A stretch of 38,219 nucleotides of DNA from Acephala macrosclerotiorum (Eukaryota > Ascomycota > Leotiomycetes > Helotiales > Mollisiaceae): NCBI GenBank assembly GCA_014904845.1, contig MU119612.1:1-38219 (forward strand), given 5' to 3'. A program made the position numbers and the translations under genes. Shown piece by piece: positions 15,111-26,062 of this stretch (position 1 is the first letter of the stretch; each line of letters starts with the position of its first letter). Below the pieces are notes generated by a model. It was not told the DNA's origin. It saw only the letters and a list, made by a program, of their open reading frames with translations, and made no database searches.

Positions 15111-15568
15111 ATATCCAAGCTTACGTAATTTACAATGCGACCCAGGCCCGGCCCAGGCCCAGGTCTGGCCGGGCCGGCGGCTACCTCGCTGATTACTTAT
15201 TTACATTGCATTGTATTGCATCGCGAAGCTGGGGGAGGGAGGCCGGGTATGTTGCTCCCACCTTGCCCAATAGTTGTTTATTCGTATGGCCACTTACTAG
15301 TAATTTTCCATGGCTTGCAGGAGCTGAAGAACCTCGTCGTGATGCGGCTTGCAGCACCACGGTATGATTGGCTGCCCTCACACCATCTCCGTCCCGCCCT
15401 CTTCCCTTGATCTGTCACAGGAGTGAGGCTGAATGCAGCCTCCCCTCCCTCGAGTTTGTTTATATAACGTCGGATCTCCAGCCTTACTATGAACAATGGA
15501 CATATTCTTTTCATCTTCTCATACCCACAATATTTAACTTCATATAACGTCATAATCTCTTCAGAGTT
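15111..15568. promoter_or_regulatory. Upstream region of the DUF3433-like gene, with GC-rich hairpin
   Basis: This stretch abruptly follows the AT-rich island. A GC-rich patch at 15141-15180 holds a perfect inverted repeat, GGCCCGGCC at 15145-15153 and GGCCGGGCC at 15167-15175, with a 13-nt loop. A TATA-like TTATATAACG lies near 15459, about 110 bp before the start codon, followed by a pyrimidine-rich stretch (15502-15530). These are plausible promoter parts by position only. Confidence 0.4.
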
Positions 15569-18295
15569 ATGGCGGACTCCGGCCCTCATCTAGGACTAGG
15601 TCAGGCTACGGGCAGTGTTCTTGCTCCACGGAGTCCCAGTCGTGGTCCTTCCGATAGAGCCTCTACTGATGATGGCCGATCACAAGATGGGCTTCTCTCT
15701 GGGAATGCGGCTAACGATAACCTGGCACGAACGCTTGGGGACAGCGTTCCAGATGCTCCACCACATCTTCAAGAGGTAACCGCTGAAAACCCAACACATG
15801 CGACGAATCGCCCACTAGGTGAGTCAATGATTTCAATGGGACACAAATTGATCCAAATGCTGCTCAATGACTACTTCCGATGGTATGATCGGCTGCTTAC
15901 ACGGGCACAGTTTCCCTTACACCAAAAGTCATCACCAGAATAATCGCCCACGACCGTCCCGATCTCGACGACCTCACTTGGTGGCCGACGATCTTGCAAT
16001 GGAGAGCCGTCGTCTTCCTCGTACTTTTGTACACAGCGACAGCAACAGCAATCGGTGTGCTCATGTGGAAGTCCATTGAAAATCCGAATCAAAACTTCCA
16101 ACTCTCTAGTGAAAACTTACACATGATCTCGAGGTATTTCCCTTCCATCGTTGGCACAGTCACTGTCCTCCTATTCCGCCAAACGGTACGTGAAGCGTTG
16201 CGGATGGTGCCCTTCACAAGCATGGCCGACCAAAACGGCCAGCAAACTACGGGGTCTCGGCCTTGGAAAGGCGTCGGTGGCGCATGGTTTCCATGGCAAA
16301 GTTTTACGACAACCCCAAAAAGCTTCATATCATTATTCTCCTTACTATGTCAATGTGTAACCTCTTTCATTGTCAGTCTCAAAGTAGCGCTATTTGCAAG
16401 CGCTGAACACATCGACACCGACACGAACGAGGCGTACTGGATTCTGACCGTACGATTTTATCCAGTTGTTATGCTCATTGCGGGCTATATCCTCATGATT
16501 GTCTACACTATATATATCTTCTGGCATTTCTACGGGCTTTCGACAGGACTCAAATGGGACCCAGTATCCATCGCTGACTACGCCTCCCTGTTCGCAAACT
16601 GCAATGCTTTGCAGTACTTCGCCCCGCTTGAGCTCCGGCATGATCTGCGCCCAAAATATGTGATGGTACCAAATCGACGCTTCCGGCTTGGATACTGGAC
16701 GAGGGTTCGGGACAATCCAATGGAAGAGGATCTTGTCTATGGCATCGGAGTGGGGTTCTCTCCCCACACAGGTATGTGATACCAGTGCACGCCATTCCAT
16801 GGTGCATAATGGTAGAACTGACTTTTCACCAGATACTGGACACTCCTCTCAACAGGAGATGGATCCCTTGGGTCGTCCTTGGTACCACGTAGTTACCTTT
16901 CGGAAAATGAAGCCTCAACCACTTCTTGTGGACCGATGTAACAGGCCTGGGGAATGCGGGCATGGGACTTGGCCAAGCTGTGAGCATTATCCATACAACT
17001 ACAATCCCGGTTGTGCGCGTTGGCTCATCGTACTTGGCTCTTTGTTAGCCATGGGTGCATTAGCACTAAGCATCTATGCTTTGTCCATTCGACTACCGTA
17101 TAATGGCTTTTCCTTGCCGAACAATCTTAAACTTCCCTCGGGCTTGCATTATGGATTTGGTTCTAGCAACTACACTTTGCCGCCTATTGATCCTGCTGAT
17201 CCGAACTCGACGGTGCTCTTATGGGCGCTGATCTTCAGATCTGCCCCAACATACGTCGCGGGCCTATTCACATCCACCATAGTCACATGGATCGACTTGA
17301 ATATGCGCTTCATGCAACCGTTCCGAAACATGTTTGGTAAAGGCCCTAAGAGATCCAGCTGGCAGCGCACGAGGGACTTTTTTGGTTGGAGACGTAGGTT
17401 GGCCTCCTCAGCCAACAACAATGCGATAACTGAGGAAGAACGAATACCTGCTAAGGTAGAGGAATCGATTCTCCTGGAATACCTTACCGTATCGCCCTTG
17501 CAGGTCCCATTGACGGCTTGGGACAAAGCCCATTTCAAAGTCTGCATTTATTCTACACTTAGCACACTGTCTCCACTTTTCCCCATATTTGTGGGTGGTC
17601 TTTTGATTGTCACTCCGAACGAGCAGTATAATCGAGTCAACTTTTCATTTTCTCTGTCTGCATACATCGGCATCATGGTATCGCTGGCGCTGTACTCTAT
17701 TCTGTTACCCGCGGCGATGCCAGGAGCTTACCGACGTCTTCCTCGTCAGCTCTACAGTCTGGCTGACCTCATGGCTATGTGCCACGAATCTAAGTTCATG
17801 GCAAGTCCACATTTGGATATCACTCATCGAGAACGCACTCCTTCTAAAGAACACATGAAGGCACGACTTCTACTAACAGACGACCGGTTCCTATTCGGTG
17901 TGTATCGCGGCCGAGACGGACACGGTCATATCGGTTTTGACGTTGCTCAGGAACGAGAGCCTGATTTTGGACAGTTGAAAGATGTAGGAGACTCCGTTAA
18001 GCACATTCCGCCCGAGGGCTTCGTGTCCAGAGTTCAGCGAACAATGACAGTCATGATGGAAGAGGGAAGGAGGGCAGGCAGGGCAATGACTGGGGTGGCG
18101 ACCGGGAATAGGAGGGGTCCGCTCTCACAACACGCTCATGGCATTCAGCCTGACGAAGAGCATGAGATGCCACTAATGTCTGGTGGCTTGGAGCAGCCGC
18201 CGACGAGAGCAGAGACATCTGGCTCGGAGCCACAGCCAATTAGAAATAGAGGTCGAACAAGGCCTAAGAGATCCGGCTTGCTACCTACACCATGA
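15569..18295 (+). CDS. DUF3433-like multi-pass membrane protein
   Basis: Three exons, 15569-15818, 15911-16771 and 16833-18295, give 857 residues. The introns are GTGAGT...CACAG (92 nt) and GTATGT...CACCAG (61 nt), both phase 1, and joining them restores a single frame. The N-terminus (about 1-90) is polar and probably disordered. The first block, residues about 116-290, has four membrane spans (116-136, 160-176, 222-246, 266-289). A second block starting near residue 434 has spans in WLIVLGSLLAMGALALSIYA, around LIFRSAPTYVAGLFTSTIV, PLFPIFVGGLLIVT and YIGIMVSLALYSILLP. The two-block layout and the stretch before span 2 match the fungal DUF3433 family, to which the Neurospora spray protein belongs; the biochemical role is unknown. 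The C-terminus is basic, polar and proline-rich. It lies downstream of and on the same strand as another membrane protein gene, with its own promoter region. Confidence 0.82.
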
Positions 18296-19255
18296 CTGAG
18301 ACCCTGCGCGTCCCGGTGGGTCACTTGTGCTAAGCGACGGATAGTATTCGAAGCTAGTCAGTCGATCAGGCGAATTGCTTAGCTAAGTGGGCCATTATAG
18401 AACCACTAGCATACAGTAATTTGAATCGTAATGTTTTTTAGAGCCGTTTAATATATAGCCAAATCTGAAGTCCTTATGCTTATCTAAGTTCCATTCCCGG
18501 CTCTATTTTCCTAGCAATAAAGAACCAAGATTAAACCTCATAGTTCATTTTAGACGCTGCTCCCTATAAAATTGTAATAAAAAGGCCCTTAGGATAGTTC
18601 AACTCAGGTGAGAGCGGTAACTGCTCAGGTTACGGGCCAATATCGCAATATAAAGAGATGTCAATATAGTTAAAATAAATTGACGGGATAGAAGGAATTG
18701 GAAATAGCTTCAAATGAAAATATAACAAACTATTTAAAACAATGCTCGAAAAAACAATAAATTTATTACAAAGGAAAAAAAAACTTAATAAAAAAAAAAA
18801 AACTAATATAATAATTATATTTGACTTTTAATCTTTTAAAACCGGAGGATCAAGAACTAAAAAAACATTTAATAAACTGTCCTAGTTATAATCCGAACAA
18901 AAATAACTACAGAGAACACTATAAACAGAAGAACCTTCTAAATAACGTGGGACATTTTGGGCAGTGTTACGTGCTCCGTCTCCTCCCATCAAGCTTAACA
19001 AAACATGAGAGCTACAGGGATCAAGTGAAAAGATCGATCTGATTATTTTCATCTATCATCTCATACGCACCGGGGAGATATCCTTATCATACATCTGAAC
19101 ATTACCGCCCTCCTGTATCACTAGCGGTGCAAATCATAACCTTTGCTACCGGTTGTAAAGCCCATTTGAACAAAAAGAAAAAAAAAAAAAAAAAAAAAGA
19201 GGATTTAATAACAAGCAAGAAGCCAAGCAAGAGGCCGGAAAAGCTAGTTCCTCGC
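18296..19255. other. Intergenic region between convergent genes
   Basis: This lies between the 3' ends of the DUF3433-like gene and the minus-strand permease gene. No gene was recognised. A frame at 18821-19042 has no recognisable domain and lies in A-rich sequence, so it is not called. An uninterrupted run of 21 A is at 19178-19198, just beyond the permease stop codon. Low-complexity A-rich stretches near 18770-18800 could be old repeat debris. Confidence 0.5.
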
Positions 19256-21169
19256 TCAAAACATCTTTTCCCCACGCTTCTCCGCATTAACCACACCCCC
19301 CATCGCTGACTCAGGCTCCGTAATCCCAGACGGGTGTGGCGACTTCTCTCCTCTATCGCCCAACTTGCGCGAATCAAGGGATCCCGTAGCACCAGTCGTG
19401 ACAACATCATCTTCATGCCAGAAGTCCTTCTTTCCTCGACTCAATCTCACGATCCAGGATGGGAAGAGACCGCCTTTGATTCTCCACGTCCATGGCTCCT
19501 TCAACTCCTTATCCGGAACCACGATTTTGCCACATGACGCTAGCTCAACGAGCCAGGTGGTGGTGTTGATGATGATGTACGAGACAATGCCAGCGATCAA
19601 ACCATAGGCGATAGAGTATGTGAAAGGCATGACGGCCAGGGTGAGGAAGGCGGGGAGAGCATCGCCGAAATATTTCCAGTTTATGTCTTTTGCTGCTTTG
19701 GCCATCATGGCACCGACGATGATCAATGTGCAGCCGGTGGCCCACGGAGGGATCGAGGCGAAGATTGGGGCAAAGAAGATGGAGATGAAGAAGCAGATTC
19801 CAGTTGTCATAGCTGTGAGCCCTGTCTTGCCACCTTCGGAGATACCGGCTCCAGATTCGATGAATGCTGTCACTGGTGAGAGACCGAAGAGGGAGCCAAT
19901 GGAGATACCCAAGGCTGTTGATCATATTAGCTGGATGTGTGGAAATGAAAAAAAAAAGTTACTTACCATCAACCAAGTACGCAACAGCAGAGCCTTCGAA
20001 ATCTTGAGTCTCAGGGTCCACGGCACCAGCGAAGTGAGCCATTGAGTAAAGTGTACCAGTACAGTCCAAGATGTCGATGTAGAGGAAGGTGATCAGTGCA
20101 AGACCAAATTGACCTGAGACACCAGACAGATTCCATTCCTGTGCCACAAGAGTCTTTTCGATGCCATGGAGCGTGACCACCTTTTTGAAGAAGTCAAAGT
20201 TGTCATTGCCGACTGGGGTGTAGGGGAAGTAGGTGACGCTAGTTGGTCTCGGCCATGAGATGATTGATACCAGAAGGATACCAGCGATGATAGCACCTTT
20301 GACCTTGTATGCTAAGAGAATGGCAGTCAAAAAGCCTCCGCAGATTCCAATCCACATCATTGGGGAGCGCATCTTTGCTGATCCAGGGCAGACACCAGTG
20401 GTGGGATCGAGCTCGCTCTGAAGACATCCGGCAAGTTCGAGTGGGGTGGATTGAGCGCCTGTGATGACTCCGATACCTGCACTGTATGTCATGCCAATGA
20501 TTGCTGTTTCTTGTCAGAATGTTCCTCTATGCAACGCAGTTCACTTACTCAAGTCCAGCCCAATACCAACACCAGAAGCCAACTTGATTGAAGCAGGGAT
20601 CGCTCTCGCCAACCATTGTCGAAGTCCCAGAAGTGAAAGTGCCACGAAGACAAATCCTTCAACGAACACGGCTGTGAGAGCAAACCTGTAGCTCACCGGA
20701 CCAGTTCCGTGGAAGCCAACGACCGTGTAAGTGAAGTATGCATTCAGACCCATTCCAGGCGCCAAAGCGATTGGCATGTTGGCGAAGAATCCCATGCAGA
20801 ACGAAGTGAGGGCTGAGATGGCCGCAGTACCAGTAATGAAATCGCGACGAATGATACTGAGGCACAGGTAATAGTCGAGATCAGCGGAGCAGGTGGGGTC
20901 GGTAGTATCATTGCAGACGCAGGTGCCGCCAGAGTCGGAGAGGATGGTCGCATTGACCTGAAGTAATCAGCTTTGTCTCTCAAAGATGAAGATATACTCA
21001 CTGAGATAATATATGCCATGGCGAAGAAGGTCGCAAGACCAGCTCGAATCTCAGTCAGGAACCGCGAATGCTGACGCGTCTTCACATGGTCTGATCCATC
21101 GAGTCGGAATCTTCTGCCTACGAAGCTGTTCGCGACAGCATCATTGATCCTGGTAGTGAAGTCTGTCAT
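19256..21169 (-). CDS. azgA: AzgA-type adenine/guanine/hypoxanthine permease
   Basis: Four exons on the minus strand, 21169-21002, 20957-20549, 20503-19967 and 19914-19256, give 590 residues. The introns are 44, 45 and 52 nt (GTGAGT/TTCAG, GTAAGT/ACAG, GTAAGT/ACAG) and all joins keep the frame. Signatures of the AzgA branch of the purine transporters are clear: TFFAMAYIIS near the end of exon 1, MPIALAPGMGLNAYFTY, LTIIGMTYSAGIG-ITGA, ILDCTGTLYSMAHFAG and SPVTAFIESGAGISEGGKTG, with many hydrophobic spans between. Known AzgA proteins are plasma-membrane proton symporters for adenine, guanine and hypoxanthine; this role is inferred by homology. Length fits the family (about 580). The start is the ATG giving MTDFTTR; the frame upstream offers only TTG. 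The hydrophilic C-tail is normal. No lesion was seen, unlike the genes to its right. Confidence 0.93.
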
Positions 21170-22372
21170 AGTTGGCCACGAACGCAAGGTACTGCAGAAA
21201 GATGATGGAAGTTTGAGAGAAGAATTAAATGGAAGCTCCCAGCTGGCTGGGATGACAAGAATATGAAAGATTTCTTATCGTGAAGTGGATAGTATGAGAA
21301 ATTCTTATTTGTTGGAGTGGTGTAGATGATCGTGTTGCCAAGTGTACCAAGACTTGAAGTCAGCTTGGCTTGATATTCTCAATCTATCACACGCGTTGGC
21401 GAGGCTGGGCAGTCTAAAATTCACCCTAGAGGTCAGCATTCGAGGCGGAAGGCCTGAAGACTTGCCAAAAGTGAGCCGCTCCGAGAAAGACCGTCGGCGG
21501 ACACCGCTTCGGGATTGCGGCTGTCTCCACAACTTCTATGGTTTGCCTTTGATGATTCATGGTGTTGTCGATAAAGATGAAAGTGACGTTGGAGTGAAGT
21601 TTTCGGTCCCAAGCATTCTAGAACGCTAGGCTGCATATAGACAAGCCTTTCCGGCCCACTAATGCTACATTGAGCCTAGCCATGCCTTGTCAGCATCCCT
21701 CACTTCTTTCCTCAAACTTCACATCTGCCTTTCATTCCTTGTCTACAATGAAGCGATAATTTTTCTTCACCCTTCCCTGTCAACAACGCTTATAGTCAGA
21801 GCGATCGCCTCCTTTTAAGGCTTCACACGCGAACGTTTGAGATTTTACCCCTGAGAGCACAAGCAATCCACCTCTTCAAGCAGCTAATTCTCGTTTGCTG
21901 CAGTATCGCAGAAGATGAGGCAGAAATGTTCTTCCTGAAGCCTATGTTCAAGGAGGATATTTCTCAATGTTATTGTCCTAGCATTTAATGATAATTGATG
22001 CTTATGTATCTTCTTTGACTCATCTTTACAATGCCATTGTGAAGAGCACTGAGGCTCATGACAAAGTTGCGAGAGCTTCAAGCACTCATAGTCTCGGTCT
22101 GTACGAATCAAAAACATCATGAATCATCAAAGGAGTCGGCGTGCACCATCCCATGCATAAAAGACTCGAGAGCAGGGTATAAATGCACAACTATAAGCAT
22201 CTTCAGACAGCCCTCCGAAGAAGGCATCGAATTCGACTGCTTCAGCATTCATCTTTCATAGTCTCCCGTCGTCCCTCACACATCAACTACCTTCGATATC
22301 TCGTCAATAGCCGACGCGGAGACAGTCCAGCTATTGTTTCTAGCAGGGAACTAATGTGTTGACTTAGATTCT
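21170..22372. other. Upstream region of the permease gene and intergenic DNA
   Basis: No gene was recognised. The part next to 21169 should hold the permease promoter. Short open frames (for example 21342-21629) show no domain and are not supported. Near 22175-22190 there is a TATA-like GGTATAAATG followed by pyrimidine-rich DNA, perhaps the old promoter of the decayed gene to the right. Confidence 0.45.
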
Positions 22373-23412
22373 ATACGGTAAAATTCCTTTCTTCCAAGAG
22401 GTCTTCATCGACACAAAAATTGTAAAGAAAGGACTACCAGATGAGATCGATAGTGCTTCATCTCAAGACCGATTCATTGGACGTATGACGGACGCTACCG
22501 AAGCTGAAAGAAAGAAAATAAGGCTCTGCTTCACAGCAAGAAGATGACAAGAGCAGCAACGAAGTTGAAAGTAGAGGAGATGAATCTGAGGATAGAGGAT
22601 CAGATTTTAAGGAGGACAAGGAATATGAAGAATGTGCGAGCGGAGGAGAGGATCGAGAACTAGGCACTGTTGATGGGAAAGATAATTAAGCAGGCTTGGC
22701 TTTAATACTTAAAGCATCGATACAAAATCGATTCTTCGTTTTTAATTTTTTTTTTAATTTTTTTTTAATTTTTTTTTTTTATAATTATTAAATATAATAA
22801 AAAAAATTTTTTTTTTATTAATTTTAATATAAAAATACTAATAAATTATTTAATTATTTATTATTTAAATTTTATTTCATATATTTTTCGTATTTATAAA
22901 AAGTCCGAAATATGATTCTCGCTAAAAATAATTAAAAATCGATACTAGTATTAATAAAATCGATTTCTTACGATTTTAGTATCGATTCTTATCGATACCG
23001 GCGATACCGGTATTAAAGCCAAGCCTGTAATCAAGGACAAGACGCTAGAGGAGGAGATGGAGAACCAATTGTGGAAGCCGAAGATGGATCCTGGAATTGA
23101 AATCTGTACAAATTGTACAAAATAGCATGAAAGCTCAAGCTACCCGGGATCTGTGATCGGGTTGTGTCAGAACACACGACCGCTATTAAAGATATCTACA
23201 AGAAGCAAAAGGACAAGAGAAAAGCAGAATGCAGGGCAGCCGACGCCAAAGAGGAGTCCAAATCCGGTATCAAGAAATCATACTTCGAGAGTGAGAGCTT
23301 TAACAACGACGAAGAGTATCAACCAAACTATACTTCCCCCGAGATCAGCCAAGCTGTCTATGCCATGAGTCCACCAACTCAAAGGTGCGTCTCTTCATGG
23401 CAGAGTGGATAA
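22373..23412 (+). pseudogene. Decayed gene, possibly BTB-like at its start, split by a hAT-like element
   Basis: After an acceptor-like TTGACTTAG (ending 22370), a coding-like frame reads ILYGKIPFFQEVF, similar to the BTB stretch ILLCAKIPYFDKMF of the intact paralogue at 34083. It continues to a TGA near 22547. Shifted by one base, a very acidic Ser/Glu-rich frame runs on to the element at 22691. When the element and one target copy are removed, the acidic frame passes straight through (KDN joined to QGQDARGGDGEP) and ends at 23098-23100. A further open stretch, 23164-23412, is Lys/Glu-rich (KDIYKKQKDKRKAE) and may be the same gene's end or another remnant. Frameshift, insertion and stops make it non-functional as read; the family assignment is weak. 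Confidence 0.5.
22691..23027. mobile_element. Non-autonomous hAT-like element (MITE), 337 bp
   Basis: The ends are a perfect 18-bp inverted repeat, CAGGCTTGGCTTTAATAC at 22691-22708 and its complement at 23010-23027, with weaker similarity further in (ATCGATAC and AATCGAT blocks). The flanks carry an 8-bp duplication with one mismatch, TAATTAAG at 22683-22690 and TAATCAAG at 23028-23035. The 8-bp duplication and CAG start are typical of hAT transposons. The inside is AT-rich, with long T tracts, and codes for nothing. The one difference between the target copies is C to T before A, which fits RIP after insertion. Confidence 0.8.
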
Positions 23413-24110
23413 TACATATCTTTACAGTACGTACAGACTACTGCCATTTTCATGCTCATGAAAACGAAATTTCTAGGTGTCCCCATCCTCGGCACTAATC
23501 TAAATGATCAGGCTTCTGGTTCAAGGTTGCAATAATCGAATGATCTATGGATTTGAATATTCCTAGTTATTGTTTTGTGTGAGTGTCGAGTTTAGATAAG
23601 GGTTTTCGTTTCGTTCCACTATCAAATGAGGAGTACACACCTAGCTTCTGTTAAAGTCTAACTTGAAGAGTACATAGTTTCAGTGTATCAATTCCATTGA
23701 GAAGCGTTTCAATACCATTGCGTGAATTATATTTGGCATGGTCAGATTGTGTGTAATCATGCTAGTGAGCGTCAACCGTACGATTCTTGTATTGGTGGCG
23801 TCACGCAGACAACATGTGGGTTGAACATCCTCCCGAAGATGGCATTCACGACGGAGCTCTGTGATAGTCATGAAGGGAGGTAGTCTTAGAGACAAAAAGA
23901 TACATGATCCTTTTGCATATCGACCCTGATACGGTATTCCACATCAAACTCTTTCAGAGTCCTCAAACCAAAAATCATCAAAATACAGCCACAAGAGATG
24001 GTGGCACGATAGTGCAGGTGAGGGAGTACGCGGATCAGCGGTTGCGAGGTGATGTGTACACAAGCAAATGCGAGAGGACGAGAATAAACATGACCACACC
24101 CACAACATAG
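23413..24110. other. Intergenic, no recognisable gene
   Basis: Only short unrelated frames were seen on either strand (for example minus 23680-23895 and 23886-24140), none with a recognisable domain. It may hide further decayed paralogue sequence, given its place between two remnants. Confidence 0.4.
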
Positions 24111-24490
24111 TACGCACTTGAGAATCGCCATCACTGGCAACCGAAATACCAGCCCGACTTCTTGCCCCTCGAGACAGTCACCGTATTACCTGGGATCACT
24201 CCTGAAACTTCGATAATGTACGAGTTCATGTCACAGTTTCTCATCCATATGGTGACAGAAGGCAAGGCCATAGGCAACAGATCTTGGTCGACAGACATTT
24301 TTGGGGAAGTTCTTGCCAAACATCCAGAAGCGCTGAAACTTACGACTGAGTAAATCCGACAGCCAAATAAGAGATCATACTGCTATGATTTGCGGGGAGA
24401 GGAGGGTCGTCTTCCAGGGTTTCTATCGCCGATCAAATGCTCACGCCAGGAGTACGTGCTTGGCATGCCCATAAGACTGGATATGGAGGG
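24111..24490 (+). pseudogene. BTB-family remnant, C-terminal half only
   Basis: The open stretch 24111-24353 includes LPGITPETSIMYEFMSQFL and ends GEVLAKHPEALKL. This lines up with the helical region after the BTB domain of the intact paralogue (KLPEHTALRKYASYCLHYIL ... NETMSKHPNLTL). A stop follows at 24351-24353. About 100 bp on, in another frame, RAWHAHKTGYGG (24455-24490) matches the family C-terminal C-x2-H-x-H-x5-C motif, with both cysteines replaced (Arg and Gly). The BTB domain itself is missing upstream. It is a truncated, frameshifted copy. Confidence 0.6.
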
Positions 24491-25025
24491 GAAGCGAAGC
24501 GTTCTGATGTTAAAGATGATGAGAGGGACGAAACCCTGGGTCAGGTTGCTTCATATTTCATTATCCAGTGTTGCCTTAATAAATGTTGGCTTTCACATGA
24601 TATAGTAAACCCTATTTTCGAGTCTTGTAGTTTTGATACTATTGTCTCAAATGTGTTCCCGATATTGAATTCGAGCTTGAAGCTCTGCCTGTAGTTTGCT
24701 CAAGCCTCTAGTGGTAGATGAATTTTCGATACTCCGGAGTAATTTTAATGCCTGCACTTACCATTCCGAGTGAAAACTAGAATTCTTGTACGAAGCACCC
24801 AGCAGTCATAACGAGGAATGATACAGATGGAATGATTTGAATTATTTAAGATATGTAAGGTGCCAAAGATAAATAACTTTCCTTCAGCTTGAATTTGTTG
24901 ATTATTTTAAGAGAATCTTACAACTGCATCCTCTATTCAAGGCAAATATCTCATCGATTCCTAACTGAGATCCTCTTGGGAACTGGAACTGGAACCCATA
25001 CCGCCTCTACACACTCGCACTTGCT
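24491..25025. other. Intergenic, no recognisable gene
   Basis: This stretch holds nothing beyond the tail of the BTB remnant. Open frames in the first 200 bp continue from the remnant's motif without further similarity. The part before 25026 may be a promoter. Confidence 0.4.
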
Positions 25026-25286
25026 TTGAGGTTTGACGAAATACAAGACCAAATAATGGCTCGCTTAATCGAAGCATTTCAGGAACTGGAAAAGGCGGAG
25101 AAAATCAAGTCGCGTCGCCACTGGTTCAAGGCGCAAAAGCAGTACAAGAAATTCAATAAGCACTGGAACGGGTGCGGTAGCGATTTAGATGGCGATCGGC
25201 TTGATGCAATTGGCCTCTGGAGTCGAATGAATAGCCACAATCCCGACATCGATGATGAGGACCCACAAGAATCTTATCGAAAATAA
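25026..25286 (+). CDS. Hypothetical short charged protein, doubtful
   Basis: An 86-codon frame (MRFDEIQDQIMARLIEAF...) is rich in Lys, Glu and aromatic residues and likely helical, with an acidic end (DIDDEDPQE). I do not recognise it. Codon use looks coding-like and it starts with ATG, but it sits directly before a decayed BTB copy and could be the leader or an upstream part of that dead gene rather than a gene of its own. Confidence 0.3.
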   Translation: MRFDEIQDQIMARLIEAFQELEKAEKIKSRRHWFKAQKQYKKFNKHWNGCGSDLDGDRLDAIGLWSRMNSHNPDIDDEDPQESYRK

Positions 25287-25359
25287 GAACAAGATACATA
25301 TAAACCTAACTTTCTGACTATCGAAAATATCTCAGTGATATACCCTTAGTACAAGATGT

Positions 25360-25680
25360 CCGAGGTCATGTCAGAATTTCCACTTCACATGATTACAACA
25401 GTAAAATTTATTCAAGACGCACTATACGCAAGATTGATGGGGAGCTTAAGCATAGACATATCTGGTCGACCAAGAATATCACGAAAGTGCTTTCAAAAGA
25501 CGTAGGTTTGCCTCTCGCTCACGATTGATTTATTCCTCAAGAAGGATGAGGGCCACGGCGGCAAATCCCACTTTCACATGTCTGAGGTCCGCTCCACGAG
25601 AGTTCTCGCAAGTACCACTACGGCCACTATAAGAAAGATGAATGTCCGTATGCGGTTAATGATATGTTAGGAGATAGAGC
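25360..25680 (+). pseudogene. BTB-family remnant, strongly decayed
   Basis: From about 25363, VMSEFPLHMITT parallels FMSQFLIHMVTE of the remnant at 24111; DNA around TCTGGTCGACCAAGAATATC parallels its TCTTGGTCGACAGACATTTT block. A TAG ends the frame near 25502. At 25607-25645 another frame reads RKYHYGHYKKDEC, the family C-terminal motif with the first Cys as Arg and one extra residue between the histidines. The frames differ, so at least one indel has occurred. The BTB domain is not visible. Confidence 0.55.
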
Positions 25681-26062
25681 TGGAGTACGAGCTTATGTTA
25701 AGAAGAACGCAAACACTGATGCCAGACTCTTTCAGGTCAACCTATCTTACATGTTTGGTTGAATTTTTCTAAGCACTGTACCATTAAAATGAATGATCGC
25801 CAGATCTGTACAAACTTCAAACTGACACACTTTCGATGCGGTTTAGTACAGGACTGCATTTCTACTAGTATGATTCAACAGGATTTTTTGACTGCCTTGA
25901 CCAGAGGAAGTCCACTCATGAGTCGTGACTCGATGTGCCCATTGTGATTCATCCTTACCGAAATCAGTTCCAAGTGAACTATTTCCTCTCCAACTCCTTT
26001 CTCTCGATCCGCTCAGCACCAACAACTTCAAACCTCAACATTCAAACACAGCAATAGCCACA
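25681..26062. other. Upstream region of the next BTB locus
   Basis: No gene was recognised. The last 100 bp are rich in CT and CAAC (CTCCTTTCTCTCG near 25992; CAACAACTTCAAACC near 26020), a composition usual for 5' untranslated regions of filamentous fungi, and lead to the ATG at 26063. Confidence 0.45.

Noticed and set aside
18600..18660. tRNA-like stretch (GGTAACTGCTCAGGTTACGG)
   Set aside because: It does not fold into a cloverleaf with matching arms; no TTCGA-type T loop in place.
18821..19042. Open frame with HLINCPSYN, reminiscent of the tail of non-LTR element proteins
   Set aside because: Too short and in A-rich DNA; no reverse transcriptase or nuclease motif nearby.
21433..21636. 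Overlapping short frames on both strands upstream of the permease gene
   Set aside because: No domain, no splice support, and they overlap the promoter region.
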